NCBI RefSeq assembly: GCF_963517015.1 | Contig: NZ_CAUQDV010000001.1 | Location: forward strand, 1,432,001-1,496,000 | Length of the DNA stretch: 64,000 bases | Reading direction: 5' to 3' | Source of the DNA: an uncultured Devosia sp. | GTDB lineage: Bacteria; Pseudomonadota; Alphaproteobacteria; Rhizobiales; Devosiaceae | Shown: positions 1-8,044 of the stretch, piece after piece | How the letters are laid out: each line of letters opens with the position of its first letter | Numbering within the stretch: the stretch's first letter is position 1 | Made by a program: the position numbers and the translations under genes | The notes under the pieces: model-generated | Seen by the model: the letters and a program-made list of their open reading frames with translations, nothing else | Database searches by the model: none | What the model was told of the DNA's origin: nothing

Positions 1-87
1 TCCCCCTGAAAAGGGGGAGGGACTAGATCGCGTTTGGGGCACTATCCTGCCAAGACCACTGAGCGGTCCCTCCCCCTATCAGGGGGA
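1..87. repeat. Intergenic palindromic repeat (family R1)
   Basis: Two small hairpins, TCCCCCT-GAA-AGGGGGA-type at 1-18 and TCCCCCT-ATC-AGGGGGA at 71-87, are embedded in a larger inverted repeat: bases 12-23 are the exact reverse complement of 66-77 (12 bp). The DNA can therefore form either two short stems or one long one. It begins at the window edge, so the element may extend further. It lies outside any gene and looks like a REP-type repeat. Family identity is inferred; only this copy is visible here. Confidence 0.7.
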
Positions 88-111
88 GGCTAGGAGAGGG
101 TATCCGCTCTT

Positions 112-178
112 CGCCATTCGAGCGTAGCTCTCATGGCCTGCTTCGCTAAAATCGCGCCACTGGCGCGATTTTCCCTGT
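112..178 (-). repeat. Dispersed terminator-bearing repeat R2, copy A
   Basis: Perfect hairpin at 148-172 (11-bp arms, 3-nt loop: AAAATCGCGCC, then GGCGCGATTTT) followed, reading on the minus strand, by a conserved tail (AGCGAAGCAGGCCATGAGAG, then CTACGCTCG). It lies 13 bases past the stop codon of the minus-strand metallophosphoesterase gene and is oriented as its terminator. Related copies occur at 10181-10257, 22871-22937 and 53350-53415, with compensatory stem changes. Confidence 0.75.
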
Positions 179-185
179 GGGCCGC

Positions 186-1079
186 TCAGCAGATACGCAT
201 CTGCAATCTCATGACGATGTCATGGCCCAGGCGCTGGAAGCCGTATTCGCGCATGGTGCAACTCCAGCCGTCGCTGGTGCGCTCGATCTTGAAGAGATTG
301 TAGCGCGCCGGGTCATCCAGCGTACCGCCCTGGGCCGCGCTGGCGGCGGCGACGCCGACAACCGGCACTTCCTTGCCCTTGCCGGGAATGGAGTGGATCG
401 AGGAGCGATGCGTGTGGCCATGCAGGATCAGCTCGGCGCCGTGTTCGGCGATCACCTGGCGGAACAGCTTATGTCCCTTGAGGCCGAACGAGGGATGCTG
501 CAGTTCCGGATTGGGCGGATGATGGATCATCACCGTGCGGAAGAAGCCCGCTTCGCCCATGACGCTCAGAATGCGGCTCAGGCGCTCAGCCTGTTTTTCA
601 TCGAAGCGGCCGACGGCGAGGAAGGGGCGGGTCGGAACGGCGCTGGAGCAGGAGATCATCGCGACTTCGTCGCCGACGCGGCGCACAAAGGGAAAGGCGG
701 CTTCGTCCAGCGTTTCGCCTTTCATATAGTCGCCCCAGATTTCCTGGGCAGATTCGAGTGCTCCGGGGACATAGGCGTCGTGATTGCCGGGGCAGACGGC
801 GATCTTGTCTGCTTCCCCTAGTGCTTCCAGCCATTTGCCGGCGCGCTCGACCTCAAAGCGCAGTGCCAGGTTCACCAGATCGCCCGTCACTGCCGTGAAA
901 TCGGCATTCTGTGCCTGCATATGGGACACCAGATTGGTCAGCGTTTCGCTGTTGAGCTCGCCATGGCGCTTGAGCTTCCAGTTGAGGAAGCCGGTCAGGC
1001 GCTTGCCCAGAAGGTCCCGCCAGACCACGTCGGGCATGGGGGACAGATGGATGTCGGAAATATGAGCGAGTATGATCAT
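186..1079 (-). CDS. Metallophosphoesterase (calcineurin-like, CpdA-type)
   Basis: 297-residue member of the calcineurin-like metallophosphoesterase superfamily. The five signature blocks are present in order: D9-x-H11, GDLVN at 66-70, GNHD at 98-101, HHPP at about 187-190 and HGHTH at 221-225, which together build the dinuclear metal site. Length and motif order resemble 3',5'-cyclic AMP phosphodiesterase CpdA-like proteins, but the substrate cannot be read from sequence; other phosphodiesters are possible. No signal peptide is seen, so it is probably cytoplasmic. It is transcribed alone, ends just before a repeat hairpin that probably terminates it, and is divergent from the Nudix gene at 1190. 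Confidence 0.88.
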   Translation of the reverse strand: MIILAHISDIHLSPMPDVVWRDLLGKRLTGFLNWKLKRHGELNSETLTNLVSHMQAQNADFTAVTGDLVNLALRFEVERAGKWLEALGEADKIAVCPGNHDAYVPGALESAQEIWGDYMKGETLDEAAFPFVRRVGDEVAMISCSSAVPTRPFLAVGRFDEKQAERLSRILSVMGEAGFFRTVMIHHPPNPELQHPSFGLKGHKLFRQVIAEHGAELILHGHTHRSSIHSIPGKGKEVPVVGVAAASAAQGGTLDDPARYNLFKIERTSDGWSCTMREYGFQRLGHDIVMRLQMRIC

Positions 1080-1189
1080 CGCGGGCCTAATGCCAGATGG
1101 GGCGCGACAAGAAAACGGTCAATCGCCCCAAGCATTGATTTTGTCCTCATCAAGTCTCTGCTACCGGTAGCCGCCAAAGGAGTGTTTCG

Positions 1190-1669
1190 ATGCAGCTGAC
1201 TCGTACGCAACAGTTGATCGGCAAGGTCTTTTTGACGGCCAAGGGGCTGCTGCACCGGCTGACCATGGGGTCGCGGGTGATGCTGGTCGATGGCGACAAG
1301 GTATTGCTGATCCGCCATCAACACTTTCCTGGCTGGCAGTTTCCCGGCGGTGGCGTCAGTCCGGGCGAGACGCTCGAACATGCCGGAGCGCGCGAGACGC
1401 TGGAAGAAACCGGCTATCGCGTGATCGGTTCCATGCAGCTCTTCGGCATCTACCACAATACCGGCCCGGTGACGAACCGCGACCATGTTGCCTTCTGGAT
1501 CTGCAGCAATTTCGAAAAGGAATTCGAGCGCAAGCCGGACCGCGAGATTGCCGAGGTGGTCTGGTTCGATCGCCATTATCTGCCCGAAAAGATCACGCCG
1601 GCGACGTCGCAGCGGATCGACGAGTATTTCGACAAGGTCGAGAAGCGCGAAATCTGGGGCTATCCGTAA
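1190..1669 (+). CDS. Nudix hydrolase
   Basis: 159-residue Nudix protein. The Nudix box (G-x5-E-x7-RE-x2-EE-x-G) spans residues 54-76, with GVSPGE and RETLEETGY intact, so a divalent-metal-dependent pyrophosphohydrolase activity on a nucleoside-diphosphate-linked compound is expected. The substrate is unknown. An N-terminal stretch rich in basic residues precedes the fold. AAAGGAGTG lies about 8 bases before the ATG and supports this start. It is a single-gene unit divergent from the metallophosphoesterase; a palindromic repeat (1717-1847) follows it. Confidence 0.88.
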   Translation: MQLTRTQQLIGKVFLTAKGLLHRLTMGSRVMLVDGDKVLLIRHQHFPGWQFPGGGVSPGETLEHAGARETLEETGYRVIGSMQLFGIYHNTGPVTNRDHVAFWICSNFEKEFERKPDREIAEVVWFDRHYLPEKITPATSQRIDEYFDKVEKREIWGYP

Positions 1670-1716
1670 GGGCCTCAGCCAAGTCGGGTCTTTGCTCTGA
1701 TGATTTCACACCCGCT

Positions 1717-1847
1717 GTGTCATCCCGGCCTTGAGCCGGGATCCATCTCGAGATTTCGTCATAGCCGCAAGGTGGTTGGAGCAATAGCGATCTGGCGGCA
1801 AGCGACCTGATCTCAAGATGGGCCCCGGCTCAAGGCCGGGGTGACAC
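1717..1847. repeat. Intergenic inverted repeat (family R3)
   Basis: A 131-bp element bounded by GTGTCA (1717-1722) and TGACAC (1842-1847). The inner arms CCCGGCCTTGAGCCGGGATC and the GGCCCCGGCTCAAGGCCGGG block are near-complementary, giving a large imperfect stem; CTCGAGAT and ATCTCAAG continue the symmetry inward. This layout is typical of dispersed palindromic elements of Hyphomicrobiales genomes (recalled, not searched). It fills the gap between the Nudix gene and the convergent glutathionyl-hydroquinone reductase gene. Confidence 0.7.
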
Positions 1848-1878
1848 CGTGGGTGGGCCAGATAATGCCCGTGGCCTA

Positions 1879-2838
1879 CTACTGCAAAAACTCAAGCACT
1901 GGGCCGACGGGCACGACGCGCGTCGGGTTTATGGTGATGTGGCTCCAGTAGTAATGCGTCTTGATGTGGTCGAGATCGACGGTTTCCTTGACGCCCGGCT
2001 GTTCGTAGAGCGCCTTGAGATAGTGCGAGATATTTGCGTAGTCGGCGATGCGCCGGATATTGCACTTGAAGTGGCCGACATAGACGGCGTCGAAGCGCAC
2101 CAGGGTGGTGAACAGGCGCCAGTCGGCTTCAGTGATGGTGTCGCCGGTCAGATAGGCGGTCTCGCCCAATAGGGCATCGACCCAGTCCAGCGCCTCGAAC
2201 AGCTTGGTGACGGCGCCCTCGTAGGCCTCCTGGGTGGTGGCGAAGCCGGCCTTGTAGACGCCATTGTTGATGTCGTCATAGACCCGGGCGTTGATGGTAT
2301 CGATCTTCTCGCGAAGCGCTTCGGGGTAAAAGTCTTCGGTGTTGCCGGTCAACTCGTCGAAGGCCGAGTTGAACATGCGGATGATTTCCGAGCTTTCGTT
2401 GGAAACGATCGTGCCGGTCTGCTTGTCCCAAAGCACCGGGACGGTGACACGGCCGGTATAGTTGGGGTCGACCTGGGTATAGACCTGCCAGAGGAAATCC
2501 TTGCCGAGCAGGTCGTCGCCGGTCGAGCCGCTGGACTTGTCAAAGCTCCAGCCGGTTTCGTCGGGCATCTTGGGCGATACGACCGAGACCGAAATCAGGT
2601 CTTCGAGATTCTTGAGCTTGCGAAAGATCAGCGTGCGGTGGGCCCAGGGGCAGGCCAGCGACACATAGAGATGGTAGCGGCCGGGCTCGGCCTTGAAGCC
2701 ACCCACGCCGGATGGGCCGGGGCTGCCGTCTGCCGTGATCCAGTTGCGGAAGCCAGCGGTCGTGCGCTTGAAGGCGCCGCCGGTGGACTTGGTGTCATAC
2801 CACTGGCTGGACCATTTTCCGTCGATCAATTGACCCAT
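1879..2838 (-). CDS. Glutathione S-transferase family protein, glutathionyl-hydroquinone reductase type
   Basis: 319 residues, the length of the ECM4/YqjG branch of glutathione transferases. The catalytic CPWA motif is at residues 63-66 (CPWAHRTLIF), the hallmark of glutathionyl-hydroquinone reductases, which use the Cys to remove glutathione from glutathionyl-hydroquinones in the cytoplasm. An all-alpha C-terminal GST domain follows from about residue 165, with the aromatic-rich end usual in the family. A GGAAAGG ribosome site precedes the ATG. It is monocistronic and convergent with the Nudix gene across repeat R3. The physiological substrate is not knowable from context. Confidence 0.88.
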   Translation of the reverse strand: MGQLIDGKWSSQWYDTKSTGGAFKRTTAGFRNWITADGSPGPSGVGGFKAEPGRYHLYVSLACPWAHRTLIFRKLKNLEDLISVSVVSPKMPDETGWSFDKSSGSTGDDLLGKDFLWQVYTQVDPNYTGRVTVPVLWDKQTGTIVSNESSEIIRMFNSAFDELTGNTEDFYPEALREKIDTINARVYDDINNGVYKAGFATTQEAYEGAVTKLFEALDWVDALLGETAYLTGDTITEADWRLFTTLVRFDAVYVGHFKCNIRRIADYANISHYLKALYEQPGVKETVDLDHIKTHYYWSHITINPTRVVPVGPVLEFLQ

Positions 2839-3200
2839 GATGGAGCCCTTTCCGTCATCTTATCGACTCGTTGTCCGGTTCAACTGCCGGACGTCGGTTG
2901 CGTTGCCTGAAACATAGCGGCCGGCCCGAGAAGAGATAAGGCGGCTCTGCCGTAACGAACTGTTGTGCATTTTGGGCACAGGCGCCTTGCAGGCATTGAA
3001 TTTGAGGCTTGAGCCGATGATTTTCGTTTTACGCGAGGCCCCCATGGTGCTAATGCGATTTTCAGGCGTGGAGGCGCCCAGGATGGCGAAGGTTTTGCGA
3101 GTGACAGTGTCGGCTAACCGACGACCGTAATCGGTCCCTACCAAGCGGTGCTCATGCGAGCGCCGGGTTTGTCCTACGCATATCATCCTGGATCATCATC
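2839..3200. other. Intergenic region, no gene seen
   Basis: 362 bases between the divergent glutathionyl-hydroquinone reductase and acetyltransferase genes. It must hold both promoters. A 108-codon open frame on the minus strand (2860-3186) has no recognisable protein character or ribosome site and I do not call it. No tRNA fold, strong hairpin or repeat is seen. Confidence 0.5.
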
Positions 3201-3758
3201 ATGACCGCTCCTTCCGCGCCCTCGGCTGCCATCGCTGCTGTCTCCGCCACTCCTGTCCGTGTCCCCAATGTCCGTCCTGCGACGCCTGCCGATGATGAAT
3301 TCATCGAGGAATTGCACGCGATTGCCTTTGGACCGGGCCGCTTTGCCAAGACCGCCTATCGCATCCGCGAGCGGTTCAACATCGATCCCCAGCTGAGCCT
3401 GGTGGCTGAAGTCGATGGCACGGCCTGCGGTTCGGTGTGGATGACGCCGATTTCCATTAGCGGCATCAATGGCTGGATGCTGGGGCCGCTGGCGACCCAT
3501 CCCAATTTCCGCAAGCTGGGCGCCGGCAAGCTGCTGGCCCGCGAAGTCAGCGAACGCGCTCTGGCGCGGGGCGATGGCCAGTTCGTCATGCTGGTGGGCG
3601 ATCGCGACTACTATTGCCCGCTTGGCTGGGAGCCGACCACCCTGGGCAATATCGCTTTCCCCGGTCCGGTCGATCCGACCCGTGTGCTGCTGCTCGCCGA
3701 GGACAAAAGCCTTGCAGCAAGCCTCAGCGGTCCGATCGAGGCCTGGCAGAACGCCTGA
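3201..3758 (+). CDS. GNAT family N-acetyltransferase (YhbS-like)
   Basis: 185 residues with a GNAT fold. The acetyl-CoA-binding motif A is visible at about residues 94-117 (LGPLATHPNFRKLGAGKLLA), and the DYYCPLGWEP block near 140 matches the C-terminal motif of COG3153 (YhbS-type) predicted acetyltransferases. The first ~25 residues are low-complexity Ala/Ser/Pro and may not belong to the fold. No clear ribosome site precedes the ATG, so the start is less certain than the family. Substrate unknown. It is followed 93 bases later by the Nudix-CCA pair on the same strand. Confidence 0.8.
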   Translation: MTAPSAPSAAIAAVSATPVRVPNVRPATPADDEFIEELHAIAFGPGRFAKTAYRIRERFNIDPQLSLVAEVDGTACGSVWMTPISISGINGWMLGPLATHPNFRKLGAGKLLAREVSERALARGDGQFVMLVGDRDYYCPLGWEPTTLGNIAFPGPVDPTRVLLLAEDKSLAASLSGPIEAWQNA

Positions 3759-3851
3759 CACGCGCCTATATCGAGGGAAGAACGGCGAGGGGGTGCCAAT
3801 CGGCATATCCTCGCCTAAAGTCCTGTTCCCGAAATCACTTGCGGTAGTCCC

Positions 3852-4475
3852 TTGTCGTCTGACGACACCATCATCGAACGCCTGTCGACGCGCCTGCTGA
3901 CCACGCCGCCGCCCTTGCCGCCGGCGGAGCGGCTGGTGCCCGACTGGGCGCCGTCGCAACCCTTCACGCGCCCGCCGGTTCCGGCCGCGGTGCTGATCGC
4001 GCTGATTCGGCGGCCCGAGGGACATACTGTGCTCTATACCGAGCGCTCGCCGGATCTGCGGGCCCATTCCGGCCAGGTCGCCTTTCCGGGTGGCAAGGTT
4101 GACGCCAGCGACGAGGATGTTGCCGCCGCGGCGCTGCGCGAGGCTTTCGAGGAAGTGGGCATGGAGCGCGAGGATGCGCGCGTGCTCGGCTTCATGCCGA
4201 CCTATTTCACCGGCACCAATTATCTGATCACGCCCGTGGTCGCGACGGTTGAACCCAGCGGTCCCTTTGTGCCCAATCCGGGCGAGGTGCATTCGGTGTT
4301 CGAAGTGCCGTTGCAGCGGATCCTGCAGTCGGAGAGCTATGGCGAGTTCCGCATCAAGCGTGACGGCAAGGAGCACCGCACCTGGCAGATCGATCATGAC
4401 GGGCACCGCATCTGGGGGATTACGGCCAATCTGACGCGGCTGTTCCGCGATCTCGCCCTGAGCGAGGCGGCATGA
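3852..4475 (+). CDS. Nudix hydrolase, CoA pyrophosphatase-like
   Basis: 207 residues. The Nudix box lies at about 77-100 (FPGGKVDASDEDVAAAALRE then FEEVGM), with the spacing and flanking PGGxxD typical of the CoA-pyrophosphatase (NudL/PCD1) group that splits CoA into 3',5'-ADP and phosphopantetheine. The assigned start is a TTG without an obvious ribosome site, so the true N-terminus is uncertain. The stop overlaps the ATG of the CCA-adding enzyme (ATGA, 4472-4475), indicating translational coupling; this Nudix-CCA pairing is common in Hyphomicrobiales. Confidence 0.85.
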   Translation: MSSDDTIIERLSTRLLTTPPPLPPAERLVPDWAPSQPFTRPPVPAAVLIALIRRPEGHTVLYTERSPDLRAHSGQVAFPGGKVDASDEDVAAAALREAFEEVGMEREDARVLGFMPTYFTGTNYLITPVVATVEPSGPFVPNPGEVHSVFEVPLQRILQSESYGEFRIKRDGKEHRTWQIDHDGHRIWGITANLTRLFRDLALSEAA

Positions 4476-5638
4476 GCGGATTGGCGCAGGCCGAGTGGCT
4501 CAACCGGCGGGAAACGCAGGCGATCTTTGCCGCGCTGGACGGAAACAGGCGCCGTACGCGGGCGGTGGGTGGCGTGGTGCGCGACACGATCATGGGTCGC
4601 GGGCATAGCGGCGATATCGACATGGCTACCGAGCTTTTGCCGGAAGAGGTGATCGAGCGGGCCAAGGCTGCGGGCATTGCGGCCTATCCGACCGGCATCG
4701 AGCACGGCACGGTGACGCTGAAGCTGCGCGAGACGCTGGCCGAGGTGACGACGCTGCGGCGCGATGTCGAGACCGACGGGCGTCATGCGGTGGTGGCTTT
4801 CGGCACCGATTGGACCGAGGATGCGCGGCGGCGCGATTTTACGCTCAATGCGCTGTATTGCGCGGCCGATGGCACGCTTTACGATCCGCTCAATGGCGTC
4901 GAAGACGCTCGCAATGGCCATATTGCCTTCATCGGCGAGGCCGCGCAGCGCATCGCCGAAGACGGGCTGCGTGTCTATCGGTTCTTTCGCCTCTCGGCCA
5001 GCCATGGCGGGGAGCAGTTCGATCCGGATGGGTTGACGGCCTGCGCCGCTGCAGTGGGCAGGCTCGATCACCTGTCGCGGGAACGCGTCGGTGGAGAAGT
5101 CATGCGCATGCTGGGGCTGCCGCGTGTAGCTTTGACGCTGGCAGTGATGTCGGAGATCGGTTTGCTGCCGCTTGCCGACCAGGTGCTGCGTGATCTGGTC
5201 AGCTATGAGAATATGGGCGGACAGTCTGCGGCCTCGCGGCTGGCGCTGGTGGCCGGCGATGACCTCGATGCCCTGCAGGCACAATGGCGGCTTTCCAACG
5301 AAATTGCCGGGCAGGGCAGGGCCATTGCCCGGGCTGCAGCGCTACTGGCGGAGGACAGGATTGCCGAGGCTGCCTATCGGCAAGGGGAGTTTGCCGTCGA
5401 GGGGCTGGCGCTTGCTGGTGCCAAAGGCAAATGGCCGACGGCCCGTCTTGCCGAGGCGGCCCGAATGCTTGGCTCGCTGGTTGTGCCGCCGTTTCCGGTC
5501 AGCGGACATGATCTCGCCGGCCTCGGCATGACACCTGGACCGGCTCTTGGTCAGGAGTTGGCGCGTCTAGAACGTGCCTGGATCGACAGCGGCTTTGCCT
5601 TGGGCAAGCCGGAACTCCTGACGCTCGCCAAAAACTAG
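4472..5638 (+). CDS. cca: CCA tRNA nucleotidyltransferase
   Basis: 388 residues, class II poly(A) polymerase/CCA-adding family, which builds or repairs the 3' CCA end of tRNAs from CTP and ATP. Visible motifs: GGVVRD at 33-38, the catalytic D48-x-D50 pair, and RRDFTLNAL at about 120-128, followed by the EDGLRVYRFFRLSA head-neck block near 170. The C-terminal half has no recognisable HD domain, as in other alphaproteobacterial versions. It is coupled to the preceding Nudix gene by an ATGA overlap. Its TAG stop shares the palindrome CTAG with the convergent DUF1059 gene. Confidence 0.93.
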   Translation: MSGLAQAEWLNRRETQAIFAALDGNRRRTRAVGGVVRDTIMGRGHSGDIDMATELLPEEVIERAKAAGIAAYPTGIEHGTVTLKLRETLAEVTTLRRDVETDGRHAVVAFGTDWTEDARRRDFTLNALYCAADGTLYDPLNGVEDARNGHIAFIGEAAQRIAEDGLRVYRFFRLSASHGGEQFDPDGLTACAAAVGRLDHLSRERVGGEVMRMLGLPRVALTLAVMSEIGLLPLADQVLRDLVSYENMGGQSAASRLALVAGDDLDALQAQWRLSNEIAGQGRAIARAAALLAEDRIAEAAYRQGEFAVEGLALAGAKGKWPTARLAEAARMLGSLVVPPFPVSGHDLAGLGMTPGPALGQELARLERAWIDSGFALGKPELLTLAKN

Positions 5639-5832
5639 TGCTTGGTCGGCGCCTTGGCGTCGGTATCGACGATACGTTCCTTGATGCGCTCGATCATCTC
5701 GGGGCGCACCTCGAGTTCATCGTGGCGGGTCTTGAGACCTTCGACGGCCTTGCGAACCACTTCTGCTTCGCTTTCGGCTTCGGCATGCCAAGTGGCGCCA
5801 GGGATCAGTGAACCAGCTTCAAAGCGTTTCAT
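5635..5832 (-). CDS. DUF1059 domain-containing small protein
   Basis: 65 residues matching the DUF1059 pattern: an N-terminal MKRFEAGSLIPGATWHAEAE block with the G-x-x-x-PG-x-x-W core, followed by a helical E/R-rich half. Function of the family is unknown to me. AGGGAGA lies 8 bases before the ATG. It is convergent with cca and overlaps its last four bases. It may be cotranscribed with nothing else: hemF ends beyond its start, in the same direction but upstream. Confidence 0.8.
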   Translation of the reverse strand: MKRFEAGSLIPGATWHAEAESEAEVVRKAVEGLKTRHDELEVRPEMIERIKERIVDTDAKAPTKH

Positions 5833-5893
5833 TGTTTCATCTCCCTTGATGATTGGGAAAGGAACAACGCGTGGGCTCAGGCGCGGGTTCCGC

Positions 5894-6778
5894 TCAGGGC
5901 CACTTCACCGCAGGCGGCATGGAGGAGAGGATCGAGTTCACATTGCCGCCGGTCTTGAGGCCGAAGGTGGTGCCGCGATCGTAGAGCAGATTGAATTCGA
6001 CATAGCGGCCGCGGCGGATCAACTGCTCGTCGCGCTCGGCTTCGGTCCAGCTCTGTTCAAAATTGCGACGCACCAATTCGGGATAGATGCCGAGGAAAGC
6101 TTCGCCCACGGCCTGGGTGAAGTCGAAGTCCGCATTCCAGTCGCCGGAATTGTGGTGGTCGTAGAAAATGCCGCCGATGCCGCGGTGTTCATTGCGATGG
6201 GGCAGGAAGAAATAGTCGTCGCACCAGGTCTTGTAGCGCTGGTAGTCGACGCCGGGGCGGTTTTCGCAGGCGGCCTGCATGGCGGCGTGGAAGTCCAGGC
6301 TGTCCGGGTCGGTCTGGGTGCGACGGCGGTCGAGCACCGGCGTCAGGTCCGCGCCGCCGCCGAACCATTGCTTGCCGGTGACGATCATGCGCGTGTTCAT
6401 GTGCACGGCTGGGACATGGGGATTCCAGGGGTGCACGATCAGCGAAATGCCCGAGCTCCAGAATTTGGCGCCTTCCTCGGTGCCCGGCATCTGCTTGGCG
6501 AAATCGGCGGAGAATTCGCCGTGGACGGTCGAGATATGCACGCCGGCTTTCTCGAAGACGCGACCATGCAGCATGCCCATTTCGCCGCCGCCACCGGCTG
6601 CGCGGTCCCAGGGAGTGATCTCGAAACTGCCAGGCGCGCGATCGGCATGCGGGCCCTGCACATCGGCCTCGATCTTTTCGAAGGCGGCAATGATCCGGTC
6701 GCGCAGGGCGCGGAACCAGGCCAGGGCCGTGGTCTTCTTGGCGTCGATATCGTGGGGCAGGGCAGTGTTCAGTGTCAT
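5894..6778 (-). CDS. hemF: Oxygen-dependent coproporphyrinogen III oxidase
   Basis: 294 residues of the HemF family, which decarboxylates coproporphyrinogen III to protoporphyrinogen IX in haem synthesis using O2. Family blocks are intact: FEITPWDRAAGGGGEMGMLH near 53, the SSGISLIVHPWNPHVPAVHM region near 108, WFGGGADLTP near 139, YKTWCDDYFFLPHRNEHRG near 180, and the C-terminal RGTTFGLKTGGN signature. No targeting peptide is seen. trmL lies 18 bases upstream on the same strand, so the two may be cotranscribed. Location next to petABC fits haem demand but is not proof of co-regulation. Confidence 0.96.
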   Translation of the reverse strand: MTLNTALPHDIDAKKTTALAWFRALRDRIIAAFEKIEADVQGPHADRAPGSFEITPWDRAAGGGGEMGMLHGRVFEKAGVHISTVHGEFSADFAKQMPGTEEGAKFWSSGISLIVHPWNPHVPAVHMNTRMIVTGKQWFGGGADLTPVLDRRRTQTDPDSLDFHAAMQAACENRPGVDYQRYKTWCDDYFFLPHRNEHRGIGGIFYDHHNSGDWNADFDFTQAVGEAFLGIYPELVRRNFEQSWTEAERDEQLIRRGRYVEFNLLYDRGTTFGLKTGGNVNSILSSMPPAVKWP

Positions 6779-6796
6779 GGCGGCTGAAATGAACCC

Positions 6797-7267
6797 TCAG
6801 CGTAGTCCTGTAAACCCGTCTGTCTGCCTTTTTGCCTCGCCAAGCACGAGTGTCGCAGCCAGGGCCACATTGATCGAGCGCAGTCCGTCGCGCATGGGAA
6901 TGCGGATGCGGACATCGGCCTCTTCGGCGACAGCGTCGGGCACGCCGGCGCTTTCGCGACCGACCATCAAGATATCATTGACTGCAAATTCAATCGTGTA
7001 GGCCGAGGTTTGGGTTTTGGTGGTGAGCAGGACCAGACGCCGGCCATTGTCCTTGCGCCACTGGTTGAAGGCGCTCCAGCTGACATGTTCCTGCACCATG
7101 GCGTGGTCGACATAGTCCATGCCGGCGCGGGCCAGTGCCTTGGGCGAAAAGGGAAATCCAGTCGGGTGGATCAGGTGGATTCGCGTGTCCAGACAGGCGC
7201 CCAGGCGGATCAGTGTGCCGGTATTGTTGGCGATGTCGGGCTGATAGAGGGCGAGTTCGACCGGCAT
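6797..7267 (-). CDS. trmL: tRNA (cytidine(34)-2'-O)-methyltransferase
   Basis: 156 residues, a minimal SPOUT methyltransferase of the TrmL/CspR type that 2'-O-methylates the wobble base of tRNA-Leu isoacceptors. The start MPVELALYQPDIANNTGTLI and the trefoil-knot motifs (NDILMVGRESAGVP near 109, RIPMRDGLRSINVALAATLV near 127) are characteristic; the catalytic N-terminal Arg-containing loop (NTGTLIRLGA) is present. It precedes hemF on the same strand and is divergent from petABC; the 241 bases between trmL and petA hold the pet promoter. Confidence 0.93.
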   Translation of the reverse strand: MPVELALYQPDIANNTGTLIRLGACLDTRIHLIHPTGFPFSPKALARAGMDYVDHAMVQEHVSWSAFNQWRKDNGRRLVLLTTKTQTSAYTIEFAVNDILMVGRESAGVPDAVAEEADVRIRIPMRDGLRSINVALAATLVLGEAKRQTDGFTGLR

Positions 7268-7508
7268 GGCGCTTTTCTGGCTTTTGAGTGCTGTCAGGCC
7301 CTTGGCGAAAAGGGGCCCGGAATGAATCGGGTATAGTGTCGCAGAAAGTCGGTGTCATCCGTGGCCGCACTGGACAAGTTCATGTGACAGTGCAAAAAGA
7401 ACCCGGACTGACGGGTCGCTTGAGGGTGGCCGGCTGCCGATTCTGCGTATGCGTGATCTGGTCTGCCGCTACCGACCGCGTCGGAGTGATTGTACGGGGA
7501 TACGGACC

Positions 7509-8033
7509 TTGGCCACGCAAGCTCAACATTCTACCAATCGGCGAGATTTCATCTTCGTCGCAACTGGCTCTGTGGCCGCTGTCGGCGCCGCCGCAACGGT
7601 CTGGCCACTGATCAACCAGATGAATCCCGATGCCTCGACGCTGGCCATGGCCAGCATCGAGTTCGACCTCTCTTCCATTCCCGAAGGGCAGTCCGTCACG
7701 ATCACGTGGCGCGGCATGCCGGTCTTCGTGCGTCACCGCACGCAGGCTGAAATCGATGAGGCGCGGGCGGTTCCGCTCAGCGAACTCAAGGATCCGGCGA
7801 CGGACGAAGAGCGCACGAAGGAAGGCCACGAACAGTGGCTCATCATGATTGCCAACTGCACTCACCTGGGCTGCGTGCCCGTGGGTCAGTCCGGCGATTT
7901 CGACGGTTGGTTCTGCCCCTGCCATGGCTCGCACTACGATAGTGCCGGTCGTATCCGCAAAGGCCCCGCACCTGCAAACCTGGTGTTGCCGCCTTATGAA
8001 TTCGTCAGCGATACGCTGGTCCAGATCGGTTAG
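7509..8033 (+). CDS. petA: Ubiquinol-cytochrome c reductase iron-sulfur subunit (Rieske)
   Basis: 174 residues with the proposed TTG start. The N-terminus carries the twin-arginine-type anchor R11-R12-DFIFVATG followed by a hydrophobic helix. The Rieske [2Fe-2S] ligands are C117-T-H119-L-G-C122 and C136-P-C138-H139-G. The reading frame is open upstream to an ATG at 7449, but those 20 residues precede the usual family N-terminus, and the TTG gives the normal MATxx...RRDF start, so I prefer it. It takes electrons from ubiquinol in the bc1 complex. First gene of petABC; petB starts 11 bases past its stop. Confidence 0.93.
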   Translation: MATQAQHSTNRRDFIFVATGSVAAVGAAATVWPLINQMNPDASTLAMASIEFDLSSIPEGQSVTITWRGMPVFVRHRTQAEIDEARAVPLSELKDPATDEERTKEGHEQWLIMIANCTHLGCVPVGQSGDFDGWFCPCHGSHYDSAGRIRKGPAPANLVLPPYEFVSDTLVQIG

Positions 8034-8044
8034 TGGGGGCTCCG

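Noticed and set aside
2860..3186. 108-codon minus-strand frame in the gap before the GNAT gene
   Set aside because: No ribosome site, no recognisable fold, composition unlike neighbouring genes.
3183..4406. 407-codon minus-strand frame over the GNAT and Nudix genes
   Set aside because: Both plus-strand genes have intact family motifs; the frame is Arg/Gly/His-rich noise.
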